This document shows positions 31,025-41,305 of a DNA stretch of 64,000 nt, piece by piece. Each line of letters opens with the position of its first letter. Within the stretch, counting starts at the first letter, position 1. The DNA lies in the NCBI RefSeq assembly GCF_000719345.1, contig NZ_JOFX01000002.1:124001-188000 (forward strand), read 5' to 3'. The DNA comes from Streptomyces sp. NRRL F-2664. GTDB lineage: Bacteria > Actinomycetota > Actinomycetes > Streptomycetales > Streptomycetaceae. Position numbers and translations under genes: made by a program. The notes beneath the pieces were generated by a model. The model was not told the origin of the DNA and did no database searches. It saw nothing but the letters and a program-made list of their open reading frames with translations.

Positions 31025-33295
31025 ATGGCAACGGACGGGGTACGGGCCGCGGCGGAGCGGCCCGCGGTGCAACTGGCGGTGGTCGAGGGTGTGCTCGAAC
31101 GCATCACGTATGCCAACGAGGACACCGGCTACACGGTCGCCCGCGTCGACACCGGCCGCGGCAGCGGCGACCTGCTCACCGTCGTCGGGTCCCTGCTCGG
31201 GGCGCAGCCCGGTGAGTCCCTGCGCATGGAGGGCCGCTGGGGCTCCCACCCCCAGTACGGCAGGCAGTTCACCGTGGAGAACTACCGCACCGTGCTGCCG
31301 GCCACCGTCCAGGGCATCCGGCGCTATCTGGGCTCCGGCCTGATCAAGGGCATCGGCCCCAAGATCGCCGACCGGATCGTGGAGCACTTCGGCACCGACA
31401 CCCTGGACGTGATCGAGGCCGAGCCGCAGCGGCTGATCGAGGTGCCGGGGCTCGGCCCCAAGCGGACGAAGCTGATCGGGGCCGCCTGGGAGGAGCAGAA
31501 GGCCATCAAGGAGGTCATGGTCTTCCTCCAGGGCGTCGGCGTCTCCACCTCCATCGCGGTGCGCATCTACAAGAAGTACGCCGACGCCTCCATCTCCGTC
31601 GTCCGCAACCAGCCCTACCGGCTCGCCGCCGACGTGTGGGGCATCGGCTTCCTCACGGCCGACCGCATCGCCCAGGCCGTCGGGATCCCCCACGACAGCC
31701 CCGAGCGGGTCAAGGCGGGGTTGCAGTACGCCCTGTCCCAGTCCACCGACCAGGGCCACTGCTTCCTGCCCGAGGAGAAGCTCATCGCGGACGGCGTCAA
31801 GCTCCTCCAGGTCGACACCGGGCTGGTGATCGAGTGCCTGGCCGAGCTGGCCGCCGACCCGGAGGGAGTCGTACGGGAGTCCGTGCCGGACCCGCAGGGC
31901 GGGCCGGACCCGCTGACCGCCGTGTACCTGGTGCCCTTCCATCGGGCCGAGCTGTCACTGGTCGGCCAGGTCCGCCGGCTGCTGAACGCCGAGGACGACC
32001 GGATGCCGTCCTTCCAGGACGTGGACTGGGACAAGGCGTTCGGCTGGCTCGCCGGGCGCACGGGCGCCACGCTCGCCCCCGAGCAGCGCGACGCGGTCCG
32101 GCTGGCCCTGACCCGCAAGGTCGCCGTCCTCACCGGCGGGCCCGGCTGCGGCAAGTCCTTCACCGTGCGCTCCGTCGTCGAGCTGGCCCGGGCCAAGAGG
32201 GCCAAGGTGGTGCTGGCCGCGCCGACCGGCCGGGCGGCGAAGCGGCTCTCGGAGCTCACCGGGGCCGACGCCTCCACGGTGCACCGGCTGCTGGAGCTCA
32301 AGCCGGGCGGGGACGCCGCGTACGACCGGGACCGGCCGCTGGACGCCGACCTCGTCGTCGTCGACGAGGCCTCGATGCTGGACCTGCTGCTGGCCAACAA
32401 GCTGGTCAAGGCGGTCGCGCCCGGCGCCCACCTGCTGCTGGTGGGGGACGTGGACCAGCTGCCGTCGGTCGGCGCCGGCGAGGTGCTGCGGGACCTGCTG
32501 GCGCAGGGCGGCCCGGTGCCCGCGGTGCGCCTCACGCGGATCTTCCGGCAGGCCCAGCAGTCCGGCGTGGTCACCAACGCGCACCGGATCAACACCGGGG
32601 TCCAGCCCATCACCGACGGTCTGCCGGACTTCTTCCTCTTCGCCGAGGAGGACACCGAGGCGGCGGGCGTGCTGGCCGTGGATGTGGCGGCCCGCAGGAT
32701 CCCGGCCCGCTTCGGTCTGGACCCGAGGCGGGACGTGCAGGTCCTCGCGCCCATGCACCGGGGCCCGGCGGGCGCCGGGAACCTCAACGGGCTGCTGCAG
32801 CAGGCGATGACGCCGGCCCGGCCGAATCTGCCGGAGAAGCGGTTCGGCGGCCGCGTCTTCCGGGTGGGCGACAAGGTCACCCAGATCCGCAACAACTACG
32901 AGAAGGGGGCCAACGGTGTCTTCAACGGCACCGTCGGCGTCGTCACCGGCCTGGACGTCGACGAGCAGCGCCTGACGGTGCGGACGGAGGAGGACGAGGA
33001 GATCGGCTACGAGTTCTCCGAACTCGACGAGCTGGCCCACGCATACGCCGTCACCATCCACCGCTCGCAGGGGAGTGAATATCCCGCGGTGGTGATCCCG
33101 GTCACCACCGGCGCCTGGATGATGCTCCAGCGGAATCTGCTGTACACGGCGGTGACCAGGGCCAAGAAACTGGTCGTGCTCGTCGGGTCCCGGAAGGCCC
33201 TCGGCCAGGCGGTGCGTACCGTTTCCGCAGGCAGGAGGTACACGGCGGTCGCGCCGCGGCTGTCCGGACGGATACCGGTGGGAAACATCACCTAG
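31025..33295 (+). CDS. recD2: RecD2-like ATP-dependent 5'-3' DNA helicase
   Basis: A 756-residue superfamily 1B helicase. An N-terminal OB-like region (residues 15-90) is followed by helix-hairpin-helix motifs (LIKGIGPKIADRIVEHFG and VPGLGPKRTKLIGAAW) and then the motor domains: Walker A GGPGCGKSFT near residue 378, APTGRAAKRL, DEAS in VVVDEASMLD, GDVDQLPSVGAGEVL, and the C-terminal SH3-containing 2B region with HRSQGSEYPAVVIP and YTAVTRAKK. The N-terminal extension separates it from RecBCD-associated RecD. It probably works in DNA repair or replication fork processing independently of RecBC. Confidence 0.93.
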   Translation: MATDGVRAAAERPAVQLAVVEGVLERITYANEDTGYTVARVDTGRGSGDLLTVVGSLLGAQPGESLRMEGRWGSHPQYGRQFTVENYRTVLPATVQGIRRYLGSGLIKGIGPKIADRIVEHFGTDTLDVIEAEPQRLIEVPGLGPKRTKLIGAAWEEQKAIKEVMVFLQGVGVSTSIAVRIYKKYADASISVVRNQPYRLAADVWGIGFLTADRIAQAVGIPHDSPERVKAGLQYALSQSTDQGHCFLPEEKLIADGVKLLQVDTGLVIECLAELAADPEGVVRESVPDPQGGPDPLTAVYLVPFHRAELSLVGQVRRLLNAEDDRMPSFQDVDWDKAFGWLAGRTGATLAPEQRDAVRLALTRKVAVLTGGPGCGKSFTVRSVVELARAKRAKVVLAAPTGRAAKRLSELTGADASTVHRLLELKPGGDAAYDRDRPLDADLVVVDEASMLDLLLANKLVKAVAPGAHLLLVGDVDQLPSVGAGEVLRDLLAQGGPVPAVRLTRIFRQAQQSGVVTNAHRINTGVQPITDGLPDFFLFAEEDTEAAGVLAVDVAARRIPARFGLDPRRDVQVLAPMHRGPAGAGNLNGLLQQAMTPARPNLPEKRFGGRVFRVGDKVTQIRNNYEKGANGVFNGTVGVVTGLDVDEQRLTVRTEEDEEIGYEFSELDELAHAYAVTIHRSQGSEYPAVVIPVTTGAWMMLQRNLLYTAVTRAKKLVVLVGSRKALGQAVRTVSAGRRYTAVAPRLSGRIPVGNIT

Positions 33296-33477
33296 ATGAT
33301 CGATCATTTGGGGTTCCCGCCGCCGTGCGGAGGGGGCAGGATGAGCAGGTTGGCGGCACTCAGTGCCGTCGACGAGACCGAAGGCCGACCCCGAGTGCAC
33401 TCTCCTGCGCCAAATGGGGGAAGGTAGAGGCAGTCAGGGCACCTCGAAGAAGAGGCACTACGTCGGTGAGGGATGAC

Positions 33478-34767
33478 GTGAGCGACAACTCTGTAGTACT
33501 CCGGTACGCGGACGGCGAATACACCTACCCGGTGGTCGAGAGCACCGTCGGCGACCAGGGCTTCGACATCTCGAAGCTGCGGGCCCAGACCGGGCTCGTG
33601 ACGCTGGACAGCGGCTACGGCAACACCGCGGCCTACAAGTCCGCGATCACCTACCTCGACGGTGAGCAGGGCATCCTGCGCTACCGCGGCTACCCGATCG
33701 AGCAGCTGGCCGAGCGTTCGTCCTTCATCGAGGTGGCGTACCTGCTGATCAACGGCGAGCTGCCGACCGTCGACCAGCTCGCGTCGTTCCGCAACGAGAT
33801 CACCCAGCACACGCTGCTGCACGAGGACGTCAAGCGCTTCTACGACGGCTTCCCGCGCGACGCGCACCCGATGGCCATGCTGTCCTCCGTGGTCAGCGCG
33901 CTGTCGACGTTCTACCAGGACAGCCACAACCCGTTCGACGAGAAGCAGCGCCACCTCTCGACGATCCGGCTGCTGGCCAAGCTCCCGACGATCGCGGCCT
34001 ACGCGTACAAGAAGTCGGTCGGCCACCCGGTGGTCTACCCGCGCAACGACCTCGGCTACGTCGAGAACTTCCTGCGCATGACCTTCTCCGTGCCGGCCCA
34101 GGAGTACGACCTGGACCCGGTCGTGGCGTCCGCGCTCGACAAGCTGCTGATCCTGCACGCGGACCACGAGCAGAACTGCTCCACCTCCACCGTGCGCCTG
34201 GTCGGCTCCTCGCAGGCGAACATGTTCGCCTCGATCTCCGCCGGCATCTCGGCCCTGTGGGGCCCGCTGCACGGTGGCGCCAACCAGTCCGTCCTGGAGA
34301 TGCTGGAAGGCATCAAGAACGACGGCGGCGACGTCGACGCCTTCATCCGCAAGGTGAAGAACAAGGAGGACGGCGTCCGCCTCATGGGCTTCGGACACCG
34401 TGTCTACAAGAGCTTCGACCCCCGCGCGAAGATCATCAAGGCGGCGGCGCACGACGTCCTCTCGGCGCTCGGCAAGAGCGACGAGCTGCTCGACATCGCG
34501 CTCAAGCTGGAGGAGCACGCGCTCGCCGACGAGTACTTCGTCTCGCGCAACCTCTACCCGAACGTGGACTTCTACACCGGTCTGATCTACCGGGCCATGG
34601 GCTTCCCGACCGAGATGTTCACCGTGCTGTTCGCGCTCGGCCGCCTCCCCGGCTGGATCGCCCAGTGGCAGGAAATGATCAAGGAGCCGGGTTCCCGCAT
34701 CGGCCGCCCGCGCCAGATCTACACGGGCGAGGTCCTGCGCGACTTCGTGCCCGTCGAGGCCCGCTGA
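33478..34767 (+). CDS. citA: Citrate synthase (type II)
   Basis: Condenses oxaloacetate and acetyl-CoA in the TCA cycle. The 429-residue protein has the catalytic His in ILHADHEQNCSTSTVRLVGSS near residue 226, the second His in ALWGPLHGGANQ near 265, GFGHRVYKSFDPRA near 305 and an Asp in NVDFYTGLIYRAMG near 362. The length and the LHADHEQN motif indicate the hexameric type of Gram-negatives and actinobacteria. I choose GTG 33478, with GAGGG five bases upstream; GTG 33466 is an alternative. An ATGATCGATCAT palindrome lies in its 182-bp leader region. Confidence 0.95.
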   Translation: MSDNSVVLRYADGEYTYPVVESTVGDQGFDISKLRAQTGLVTLDSGYGNTAAYKSAITYLDGEQGILRYRGYPIEQLAERSSFIEVAYLLINGELPTVDQLASFRNEITQHTLLHEDVKRFYDGFPRDAHPMAMLSSVVSALSTFYQDSHNPFDEKQRHLSTIRLLAKLPTIAAYAYKKSVGHPVVYPRNDLGYVENFLRMTFSVPAQEYDLDPVVASALDKLLILHADHEQNCSTSTVRLVGSSQANMFASISAGISALWGPLHGGANQSVLEMLEGIKNDGGDVDAFIRKVKNKEDGVRLMGFGHRVYKSFDPRAKIIKAAAHDVLSALGKSDELLDIALKLEEHALADEYFVSRNLYPNVDFYTGLIYRAMGFPTEMFTVLFALGRLPGWIAQWQEMIKEPGSRIGRPRQIYTGEVLRDFVPVEAR

Positions 34768-34823
34768 CCCGAGGCCCTCTCCGGCGCCCCCTACGACGGT
34801 GCGGCGCCGCAGGAGACATACGA

Positions 34824-34872
34824 GAAGCGCCCCGCCGTCGATCCCCCCACGGGTCGACGGTCGGGGCGCTTC
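34824..34872 (+). terminator. Strong terminator after citrate synthase
   Basis: GAAGCGCCCCGCCGTCGA pairs with TCGACGGTCGGGGCGCTTC (one bulge) across a 12-nt loop and is followed by CCCTTTTCCCC. It lies 57 bp past the citA stop. Confidence 0.85.
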
Positions 34873-35150
34873 CCTTTTCCCCCCGAAGCGGATTCCCCCC
34901 ACGGGACCCGGATCGGGGCGTCCTTGAGCCGGGACCCGTTCGGGTCGGGAGGGCCGCTCAAAGCCTCCCGCGGGCACGTGTCCCGGCCGGCGGATGCCAC
35001 GGAAAACCCCCAAGGTTTCCGTGGAACGTCCCCCAAGACGTTCCTGGCATCGCCCCATTAGACCCGCCGCGACCCCGGATGGTTACGTTGAGGTCACTGT
35101 GATCTGCGTCTCCCGTGAAGGAAGTGTGGGAACGATGCGAAGGCGATCCA
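34873..35150. other. Gene-free stretch between citA and copA, with one hairpin
   Basis: No credible gene is seen here. A hairpin at 34997-35024 (CCACGGAAAACC with GGTTTCCGTGG, one bulge) may act as a terminator for the convergent copA transcript. GAAGGAAGTGTGGGAACG-ATG near 35136 looks like a translation start on the + strand but opens only a 33-codon frame antisense to the copA end. Confidence 0.4.
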
Positions 35151-37412
35151 CTAGCGGAAGGAACGCAACCGCAGGCTGTTGGTCACCACGAAGACCGAGG
35201 AGAAGGCCATCGCCGCTCCGGCGATCATCGGGTTGAGCAGGCCGGCCGCCGCCAGCGGCAGGGCGGCGACGTTGTAGCCGAAGGCCCAGAAGAGGTTCCC
35301 CTTGATGGTGGCCAGGGTCCGCCGCGACAGCCGGATCGCGTCCGCCGCCACCCGCAGGTCGCCCCGTACGAGGGTCAGGTCGCCGGCCTCGATGGCGGCG
35401 TCGGTGCCGGTGCCCATGGCGAGCCCCAGGTCCGCCCGGGCCAGCGCGGCCGCGTCGTTGACGCCGTCGCCGACCATGGCGACCGTACGGCCCTCGGCCT
35501 GGAGGCGGCGGACGACGTCCACCTTGTCCTGCGGGAGGACCTCGGCGATCACCTCGTCGATGCCCACCTCGCGGGCCACCGTCTCGGCGACGGCCCGGTT
35601 GTCACCGGTCAGCAGGACCGGGGTCAGGCCCAGTTCCCGCAGCCGGACGACGGCCTCGGCGCTGGTCTCCTTGACCGCGTCGGCCACGGTCAGGACACCG
35701 CGCGCGGCGCCGTCCCAGGCCACCAGCACGGCGGTGCTCCCCTCGGCCTCCGCGGCGGCCTTGGCCCGCGCGAGCCCGGCCGGCAGGGTGATCGACCAGT
35801 CCGCCAGCAGCTGCTCACGGCCCACCAGGACGGCGCGGCCGTCGACCACGCCCTGCACACCGAGGCCGGCGACGTTCTCGAAGCCCTCCGGCACGGGCAG
35901 GGCGCCCGCCCGTGCGGCGGCGGCGGTGGCCACGGCCCGGGCGATCGGGTGTTCCGAGGCGTGCTCCAGGGAACCCGCCAGGCGGAGCAGTTCGAGCTCG
36001 TCGACCCCCTCGGCGGCGATGACGCCGGCCAGCGTCATGCGGCCGGTGGTGACCGTGCCGGTCTTGTCCAGGACGACGGTGTCCACCCGGCGGGTGGACT
36101 CCAGCACCTCGGGGCCCTTGATCAGAATGCCGAGCTGCGCGCCCCGCCCGGTGCCGACCATCAGCGCGGTCGGCGTGGCCAGGCCCAGGGCGCACGGGCA
36201 GGCGATGATCAGGACGGCGACGGCCGCGGTGAAGGCGGCCGTCGCATCGCCGGTCACCAGCAGCCAGGTGATCCACGTGCCGAGCGCGAGGACCAGGACG
36301 ACGGGCACGAAGACACCGGAGATCCGGTCGGCGAGGCGCTGCACCTCGGCCTTGCCGTTCTGCGCGTCCTCCACCAGCTTGGCCATCCGGGCGAGCTGGG
36401 TGTCCGCCCCGACCCGGGTGGCCTCGACGAGCAATCGCCCGGAGGTGTTGACGGTGGCGCCGGTGACGGAATCGCCCACCGACACCTCGACCGGGACGGA
36501 TTCCCCGGTCAGCATCGAGGCGTCCACGGCGGAGCTGCCTTCGACGACGCTGCCGTCGGTGGCGATCTTCTCGCCGGGGCGGACCACGAAGCGGTCGCCC
36601 ACGGTGAGGGAGGACACCGGGATGCGCACCTCTTGGCCGGCCCGCAGGACGAAGACGTCCTTGGCGCCCAGCTCCATCAGGGCTTTCAGGGCCGCGCCGG
36701 CCTTCCGCCGGGAGCGGGCCTCCAGGTAGCGGCCGAGCAGGAGGAAGGTGACGACCCCGGCGGCGACCTCCAGGTAGAGGGCGGAGGAGCCGTCCGTGCG
36801 CGAGATGCTGAGGTCGAAGCCGTGCCGCATGCCGGGCATGCCCGCGTCGCCGAAGAACAGGGCCCACAGCGACCAGGCGAACGCGGCCAGCGTGCCCACG
36901 GAGACCAGGGTGTCCATGGTGGCGGCGCCGTGCCGGGCGTTGGTCCATGCGGCCCTGTGGAAGGGGAAGCCGCCCCAGACCACCACGGGGGCGGCGAGGG
37001 TCAGCGAGAGCCACTGCCAGTTGTCGAACTGCAGGGCGGGGACCATCGCGAGCAGGACGACGGGCAGGGCGAGCACGGCGGAGACGAGCAGTCGCTGCCG
37101 CAGGGCGGACAGCACCGGGTCGGGCGCCTCGGGCCGTTCCTCCGCAGCGCCCGCCGCAGGGGCGGGCGGCGCGGGCGGTGCCGGTTCCTCGGCGGTGTAG
37201 CCGGTCCTGACGACGGTCGCGATCAGGTCCGCGACCTGGACGTCGCCGCCGTAGGAGACGTGGGCCTTCTCGGTGGCGTAGTTCACCGTGGCCTCGACGC
37301 CGTCCATCCGGTTGAGCTTCTTCTCGATGCGGGCCGCGCAGGAGGCGCAGGTCATCCCGCCGATCGAGAGTTCGACCGCCGTTATCGGTCCGTCGTGCAC
37401 TGTGCTGGTCAT
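35151..37412 (-). CDS. copA: Copper-exporting P1B-type ATPase CopA
   Basis: A 753-residue heavy-metal ATPase exporting Cu(I). Order of features: one N-terminal metal-binding domain with GMTCASC (Cys22, Cys25), a Pro/Ala linker, eight predicted membrane helices with CPC in [19 protein letters not shown], the actuator TGES in [12 protein letters not shown], phosphorylation site DKTGT in [14 protein letters not shown], the nucleotide-binding HP in [12 protein letters not shown] and the hinge [11 protein letters not shown]. The C-terminal helix has [15 protein letters not shown], as in Cu(I) pumps. Start ATG 37412 with GGAG upstream. copZ lies 115 bp upstream on the same strand and shares the CsoR-type control region. 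Confidence 0.93.
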   Translation of the reverse strand: MTSTVHDGPITAVELSIGGMTCASCAARIEKKLNRMDGVEATVNYATEKAHVSYGGDVQVADLIATVVRTGYTAEEPAPPAPPAPAAGAAEERPEAPDPVLSALRQRLLVSAVLALPVVLLAMVPALQFDNWQWLSLTLAAPVVVWGGFPFHRAAWTNARHGAATMDTLVSVGTLAAFAWSLWALFFGDAGMPGMRHGFDLSISRTDGSSALYLEVAAGVVTFLLLGRYLEARSRRKAGAALKALMELGAKDVFVLRAGQEVRIPVSSLTVGDRFVVRPGEKIATDGSVVEGSSAVDASMLTGESVPVEVSVGDSVTGATVNTSGRLLVEATRVGADTQLARMAKLVEDAQNGKAEVQRLADRISGVFVPVVLVLALGTWITWLLVTGDATAAFTAAVAVLIIACPCALGLATPTALMVGTGRGAQLGILIKGPEVLESTRRVDTVVLDKTGTVTTGRMTLAGVIAAEGVDELELLRLAGSLEHASEHPIARAVATAAAARAGALPVPEGFENVAGLGVQGVVDGRAVLVGREQLLADWSITLPAGLARAKAAAEAEGSTAVLVAWDGAARGVLTVADAVKETSAEAVVRLRELGLTPVLLTGDNRAVAETVAREVGIDEVIAEVLPQDKVDVVRRLQAEGRTVAMVGDGVNDAAALARADLGLAMGTGTDAAIEAGDLTLVRGDLRVAADAIRLSRRTLATIKGNLFWAFGYNVAALPLAAAGLLNPMIAGAAMAFSSVFVVTNSLRLRSFR

Positions 37413-37527
37413 GTTCCGGCTCCAGGGGGATGGCCGGGCCGTACGGGTCCAGTATGAGCTGGCCGGCACGGCCCGGCGGGGTGCTGCGAAGTGCCGCGGG
37501 TGCTGCCGAAGGGAATGCGGGTACCGC

Positions 37528-37761
37528 TCAGACCTGTCCGGCGAACTCGTAGCCGGCCTCGTCCACGGCGGCGCGGACGTCCTCGTCGGCGAGCGGGGCG
37601 GCGGAGACCACGGTGACCTCGCCCGACGCGGCGACGGCCTTGACCGAGGTGACGCCCGGCAGGGCGGCGATCTCGCTGGTCACCGCGCCCTCGCAGTGGC
37701 CGCAGGTCATGCCGGTCACCCGGTAGACGGCGGTGGTCTGGGTGTCCGTCTCGGCACTCAT
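37528..37761 (-). CDS. copZ: Copper chaperone CopZ (HMA domain)
   Basis: A 77-residue single heavy-metal-associated domain with [11 protein letters not shown] (Cys20, Cys23) and a ferredoxin-like fold pattern; Tyr in DEAGYEFAG is the conserved residue near the metal loop. It delivers Cu(I) to CopA encoded downstream. Start ATG 37761 with AGGAG six bases upstream. The CsoR-type palindrome about 80 bp upstream suggests copper induction of copZ-copA. Confidence 0.93.
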   Translation of the reverse strand: MSAETDTQTTAVYRVTGMTCGHCEGAVTSEIAALPGVTSVKAVAASGEVTVVSAAPLADEDVRAAVDEAGYEFAGQV

Positions 37762-37842
37762 GTCGTTCTCCTCTTCAGGGGCGTGTCGGTCACCGGGAGG
37801 GGCGGCCGATGACTCCAACCGTCCTCCCGACGATCCGAGCCT

Positions 37843-37859
37843 ATACCCCTAGGGGGTAT
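37843..37859. promoter_or_regulatory. CsoR-type copper operator
   Basis: ATACCCCTAGGGGGTAT is a 17-bp palindrome matching the G/C tract plus TA ends of known CsoR sites in Streptomyces and Mycobacterium. It lies about 80 bp before copZ. No csoR gene is in the window, so the repressor acts in trans. Confidence 0.85.
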
Positions 37860-37902
37860 TAAGCGAGCACGGGCGTGCGGACTTTCTCCGCCGTCGCGCG
37901 GT

Positions 37903-38103
37903 TCAGTTCTCACGGCGCCCCCGATTGCCCGGCCTGCGGGCCACCCAGGCGCGGACCGTCTCGGCGTACCAGTAGGGCTTGCCGCCCTCCACGTGGTCGG
38001 GCGGCGGGAGAAGTCCGTGCTTGCGGTAGGAGCGCACGGTGTCCGGCTGGACCCGGATGTGCGCAGCGATCTCCTTGTACGACCACAGCTGTCGGTCGCT
38101 CAT
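37903..38103 (-). CDS. Small MerR/AlpA-type helix-turn-helix protein
   Basis: A 66-residue DNA-binding protein: LWSYKEIAAHIRVQPDTVRSYRKHGLLPPPD (residues 6-36) is a winged helix-turn-helix of the MerR/excisionase superfamily, followed by YWYAETVRAWVARRPG. It lacks the effector region of a full MerR regulator and resembles the small Streptomyces regulators of the BldC/AlpA type. Start ATG 38103 with a strong AGGAGGTG. It lies just upstream of the copper operator; whether it has any link to copper is unknown. Confidence 0.82.
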   Translation of the reverse strand: MSDRQLWSYKEIAAHIRVQPDTVRSYRKHGLLPPPDHVEGGKPYWYAETVRAWVARRPGNRGRREN

Positions 38104-38281
38104 GCGGACACCTCCTGGTCCACGCCGCCGGGCCGGCCGGGCGGCCGTCGGGGGAGCCGGCGCGTGGACGCTGACGATCACTCGCGTTGTGCCCGGGGAA
38201 CGACGCGCGACGAGGGCCGGGGAGGGGCTGTCGACCTCCTGTGACGCACCACCCGCGTAACGCGGACATCCGTGACACGAG

Positions 38282-38317
38282 GGCGACCCCTGTGACCGGA
38301 GAGTCACAGGGGTCGCC
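38282..38317 (-). terminator. Terminator after the Gfo/Idh/MocA dehydrogenase gene
   Basis: A perfect 15-bp stem (GGCGACCCCTGTGAC and complement) closes a 6-nt loop, 27 bp past the stop at 38345. Confidence 0.85.
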
Positions 38318-38344
38318 GGAGGTTGCGTGGGGCTCAGCCGCGGG

Positions 38345-39358
38345 TCAGCGGTACAGGACGGGCCGCTCCACCAGGGACACTTCGGTCCGTGCACCGCTGC
38401 GCGCGGCCGCGAGCCCCGCCTCGGAGACGGCGGCCGCCGCGTAGCCGTCCCAGGCGTCGGGGCCCGCCACGCCGCCGCGCGCGGCGGCGGCCACCCAGCG
38501 CCGCAGCTGCCGGTCGTAGGCGTCGGCGAAGCGCACGGTGAAGTCCTGGTCGATCGCACCGCCCCAGCGGCCCGCCGCCTGCACCACCATCGCGTGCCCG
38601 TCACCGATCCGGGCGCTGCCCGCCTCGCCGACCGCCTCGCACTGCACCTGGTAGCCGAAACCGCAGTTGACGAAGATCTCCACGTCGACGACGGCGCCCC
38701 CCGACGTCTCCAGCAGCACCAGACGGGGATCGGCGAGCCCCTCGGGCGCGGCCGACGACGGCCGCGGCGAGAGCACCGTGACCGCGGTGACCTCCTGGCC
38801 CAGCAGCCAGCGCGCGGCGTCCACCTCGTGCACCACGGAGTCGCTGATCAGCATGTCGCTGGTGAAGAAGGACGGCGACGAGGCGTTGCGGTGCCGGCAG
38901 TGCAGGAAGAGCGGACGGCCGATCCCGCCCCCGTCCAGCAGCTCCTTGAGCCGCTCGTACTCGGCGTCGTGGCGCCGCATGAACCCCACCTGCACCAGGC
39001 GTCGCCCCAGTCGCTGCTCGGCCTCCATGATGCGCAGCGCCCCCGCCGGCTCCGGGGTCAGCGGTTTCTCGCACAGCACCGGCAGCTCGCGCTCCAGGGC
39101 CTGCAGGATGGCCTCCTCGTGGGCGGGCCCGGGGGAGGCGACCAGTACGGCCTGCACCCCGGGCGCGGCTATCGCCTCCGCCGGGTCCGTGTGCGCACTC
39201 GCACCGTCGAGCGCGCCCGCGACCTCCTTGACCCGGTCCCCGTCCGGGTCGGCCACGGCCACCACCCGGGCCCCTCCCACGGTCCGCCCGAACCGGCGCA
39301 CGTGGTCCGCGCCCATCCTCCCGGTGCCGATGACGGCGATGCCGAGCGTGCTGGTCAT
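38345..39358 (-). CDS. Gfo/Idh/MocA oxidoreductase, probable inositol 2-dehydrogenase
   Basis: A 337-residue NAD(P)-dependent dehydrogenase: Rossmann motif [15 protein letters not shown] at the N-terminus, the family Lys in CEKPLTPEP near residue 97, and substrate-domain [15 protein letters not shown] carrying the conserved Asp/His pair near residue 176. In an inositol cluster it most likely oxidises myo-inositol or scyllo-inositol (IolG/IolX-like). Start ATG 39358 with GGAGG eight bases upstream. It is co-transcribed with the IolE-like gene 19 bp upstream. The exact inositol isomer cannot be told from sequence. Confidence 0.86.
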   Translation of the reverse strand: MTSTLGIAVIGTGRMGADHVRRFGRTVGGARVVAVADPDGDRVKEVAGALDGASAHTDPAEAIAAPGVQAVLVASPGPAHEEAILQALERELPVLCEKPLTPEPAGALRIMEAEQRLGRRLVQVGFMRRHDAEYERLKELLDGGGIGRPLFLHCRHRNASSPSFFTSDMLISDSVVHEVDAARWLLGQEVTAVTVLSPRPSSAAPEGLADPRLVLLETSGGAVVDVEIFVNCGFGYQVQCEAVGEAGSARIGDGHAMVVQAAGRWGGAIDQDFTVRFADAYDRQLRRWVAAAARGGVAGPDAWDGYAAAAVSEAGLAAARSGARTEVSLVERPVLYR

Positions 39359-39377
39359 GTCGGGTACCTCCGGAAGG

Positions 39378-40292
39378 TCAGCGGGCGCCGCAGGAGCGCA
39401 GGTAGGCACGGGTACGGCGGGCGATCGGCAGCGGCCGGTCGGGCGGGCAGGGATACATGTCCTGCTCCACGATGGCGAACAGGTCCACCCCCAGCCGCTG
39501 GGCCGCGGCCAGGACGGGCTCCAGCGCGGGCACCCCCGACGGCGGCTCGCACATCACGCCGCGGCCCACGGCCGGCCCGAAGGGCAGCCCCTCGGCGACG
39601 ACTTCGGCGAGAATCCGCGGGTCGACCTGCTTGAGGTGCAGGTAGCCGATCCGCTCACCGAAGGCCTCCACGGCCCGCACGCTGTCGCCGCCGCAGTACG
39701 CGTAGTGGCCGGTGTCCAGGCAGAGGGAGACGAGGCCGGGGTCGGTGGCGTCCAGGAAGCGGGCCACGTTCTCCGGGGTGTCGATGTGGGTGTCGGCGTG
39801 CGGATGGACGACGATCCGCAGCCCGTACCGGTCCTGCACCTCGCGACCCAGACGCTCGGTCTGGGAAGCGAGGTCGCGCCACTGGGCCGGGGTGAGGGTG
39901 CGGTCCTCCAGCACCTTCCCCGTCCTGTCGTCGCGCCAGAAGGAGGGGATGACCACGAGGTGGGCCGCGCCCACGGCCCGGGTCAGCGCCGCGATCCGCG
40001 ACACGTGGTCCCAGGTCTCCTCCCACACGGCGGGCCCGTGATGGAGTCCGGTGAACACGGTCCCGGCCGACACCCGCAGGCCGCGTGCGGCCGTCTCCTC
40101 GGCGAGCCGGACGGGATCCGTGGGCAGGTAGCCGTACGGTCCGAGCTCGATCCACTCGTAGCCCGCCTCGGCCACCTCGTCGAGGAAGCGCCGCCACGGG
40201 GTCTGCTGCGGGTCGTCGGGAAACCAGACACCCCAGGAGTCCGGGGCCGAACCGATGCGGATACGGGTCAACGCGGGCGGGGAGGACGTCAT
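39378..40292 (-). CDS. TIM-barrel isomerase/dehydratase of inositol catabolism (IolE-like)
   Basis: A 304-residue xylose isomerase-like TIM-barrel protein. Metal and substrate motifs include [12 protein letters not shown] near the start (typical of 2-keto-myo-inositol dehydratase IolE), [39 protein letters not shown] and [10 protein letters not shown]. It most likely dehydrates scyllo-inosose to the trihydroxycyclohexane-dione that IolD hydrolyses; an IolI-type isomerase is the alternative. Start ATG 40292 (a GTG three codons earlier is possible). Its start is only 41 bp from the divergent iolC start, so the promoters overlap. Confidence 0.82.
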   Translation of the reverse strand: MTSSPPALTRIRIGSAPDSWGVWFPDDPQQTPWRRFLDEVAEAGYEWIELGPYGYLPTDPVRLAEETAARGLRVSAGTVFTGLHHGPAVWEETWDHVSRIAALTRAVGAAHLVVIPSFWRDDRTGKVLEDRTLTPAQWRDLASQTERLGREVQDRYGLRIVVHPHADTHIDTPENVARFLDATDPGLVSLCLDTGHYAYCGGDSVRAVEAFGERIGYLHLKQVDPRILAEVVAEGLPFGPAVGRGVMCEPPSGVPALEPVLAAAQRLGVDLFAIVEQDMYPCPPDRPLPIARRTRAYLRSCGAR

Positions 40293-40333
40293 AACGGCCA
40301 CCTTAGGGTGGAGGACGAGTGGGAGGACTGACT

Positions 40334-41305
40334 GTGACCGGCACCGGCGATCCGTATCCGTTCGACCTGATCACGATGGGCCGGATCGGGGTGGATCTCT
40401 ACCCGTTGAGGACCGGCGTACCACTGGCCGAGGCCGACACCTTCGGCAGGTTCCTGGGCGGCTCCCCGGCGAACGTGGCCGTCGCGGCGGCCCGCCTGGG
40501 CCGGCGGACGGCGGTGATCAGCCGCACCGGGGCGGACCCGTTCGGCGCGTACCTGCGGACCGAGCTGCGCGGTTTCGGGGTGGACGACCGGTGGGTGACC
40601 GAGGCCCCCGGGCTGCCCACGCCGCTCACCTTCTGCGAGATGTTCCCGCCCGACCGCTTCCCGTTGTACTTCTACCGGCTCCCGAAAGCACCGGACCTGG
40701 AGATCACGGCGGACGAGGTGGACCTGGAGGCGGTACGGGCGGCGCGGATGTTCTGGGTGACGGGCACGGGCCTGAGCGAGGAGCCCTCGCGGACGGCGAC
40801 GCTGGCGGCGCTGGCGGCCCGCGACCGCGAGGGCGCGGGGACCACGGTGTTCGACCTCGACTGGCGGCCGATGCTGTGGCGGGAGAAGCCGGAGCCCTTC
40901 TACGAGCGGGCCCTGGAGCACGCGACGGTGGCCGTCGGCAACCAGGAGGAGTGCGAGATCGCCACGGGCGAGTCCGACCCGCACGCGGCGGCCCGGGCGC
41001 TGCTCGCCGCGGGGGTGGAACTGGCGGTGGTCAAACGGGGCCCGGAGGGCGTGCTGGCGGTCCACCGCGACGGAACGGTGGCGCAGGCCGAGCCGGTCGC
41101 GGTGGACGTGGTCAACGGACTCGGCGCGGGCGATGCGTTCGGCGGGGCCCTGTGCCACGGACTGCTCGCCGGTTGGGAGTTGGGGCGTGTCGTGCGGTAC
41201 GCGAACGCGGCGGGGGCCATCGTGGCCTCGCGGCTGGCGTGCTCCAGCGCGATGCCGTTCCCGCACGAGGTGGAGGAGGTGCTGGGGCGTGCCGGTGCTG
41301 TCTGA
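40334..41305 (+). CDS. iolC: 5-dehydro-2-deoxygluconokinase (PfkB family)
   Basis: Phosphorylates 2-deoxy-5-keto-gluconate in inositol degradation. The 323-residue PfkB kinase has MGRIGVDLYP, the signature GRFLGGSPANVAVAAARLG near residue 38, and the C-terminal catalytic motif VNGLGAGDAFGGALCHG with the base Asp near residue 264. GTG 40334 has GGAGG seven bases upstream. Standalone IolC kinases have this length; there is no fused aldolase domain (IolJ), and no iolJ is nearby. Its end overlaps iolB by 17 nt. Confidence 0.9.
   Translation: MTGTGDPYPFDLITMGRIGVDLYPLRTGVPLAEADTFGRFLGGSPANVAVAAARLGRRTAVISRTGADPFGAYLRTELRGFGVDDRWVTEAPGLPTPLTFCEMFPPDRFPLYFYRLPKAPDLEITADEVDLEAVRAARMFWVTGTGLSEEPSRTATLAALAARDREGAGTTVFDLDWRPMLWREKPEPFYERALEHATVAVGNQEECEIATGESDPHAAARALLAAGVELAVVKRGPEGVLAVHRDGTVAQAEPVAVDVVNGLGAGDAFGGALCHGLLAGWELGRVVRYANAAGAIVASRLACSSAMPFPHEVEEVLGRAGAV

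Noticed and set aside
33296..33307. ATGATCGATCAT palindrome after recD2
   Set aside because: Twelve-base palindromes of this kind can arise by chance; no second copy was noticed near the citA promoter.
35136..35236. Short + strand frame starting after a good ribosome binding site (GAAGGAAGTGTGGGAACG)
   Set aside because: Only 33 codons, Arg-rich and antisense to the end of copA; kept only as a remark in the gap entry.
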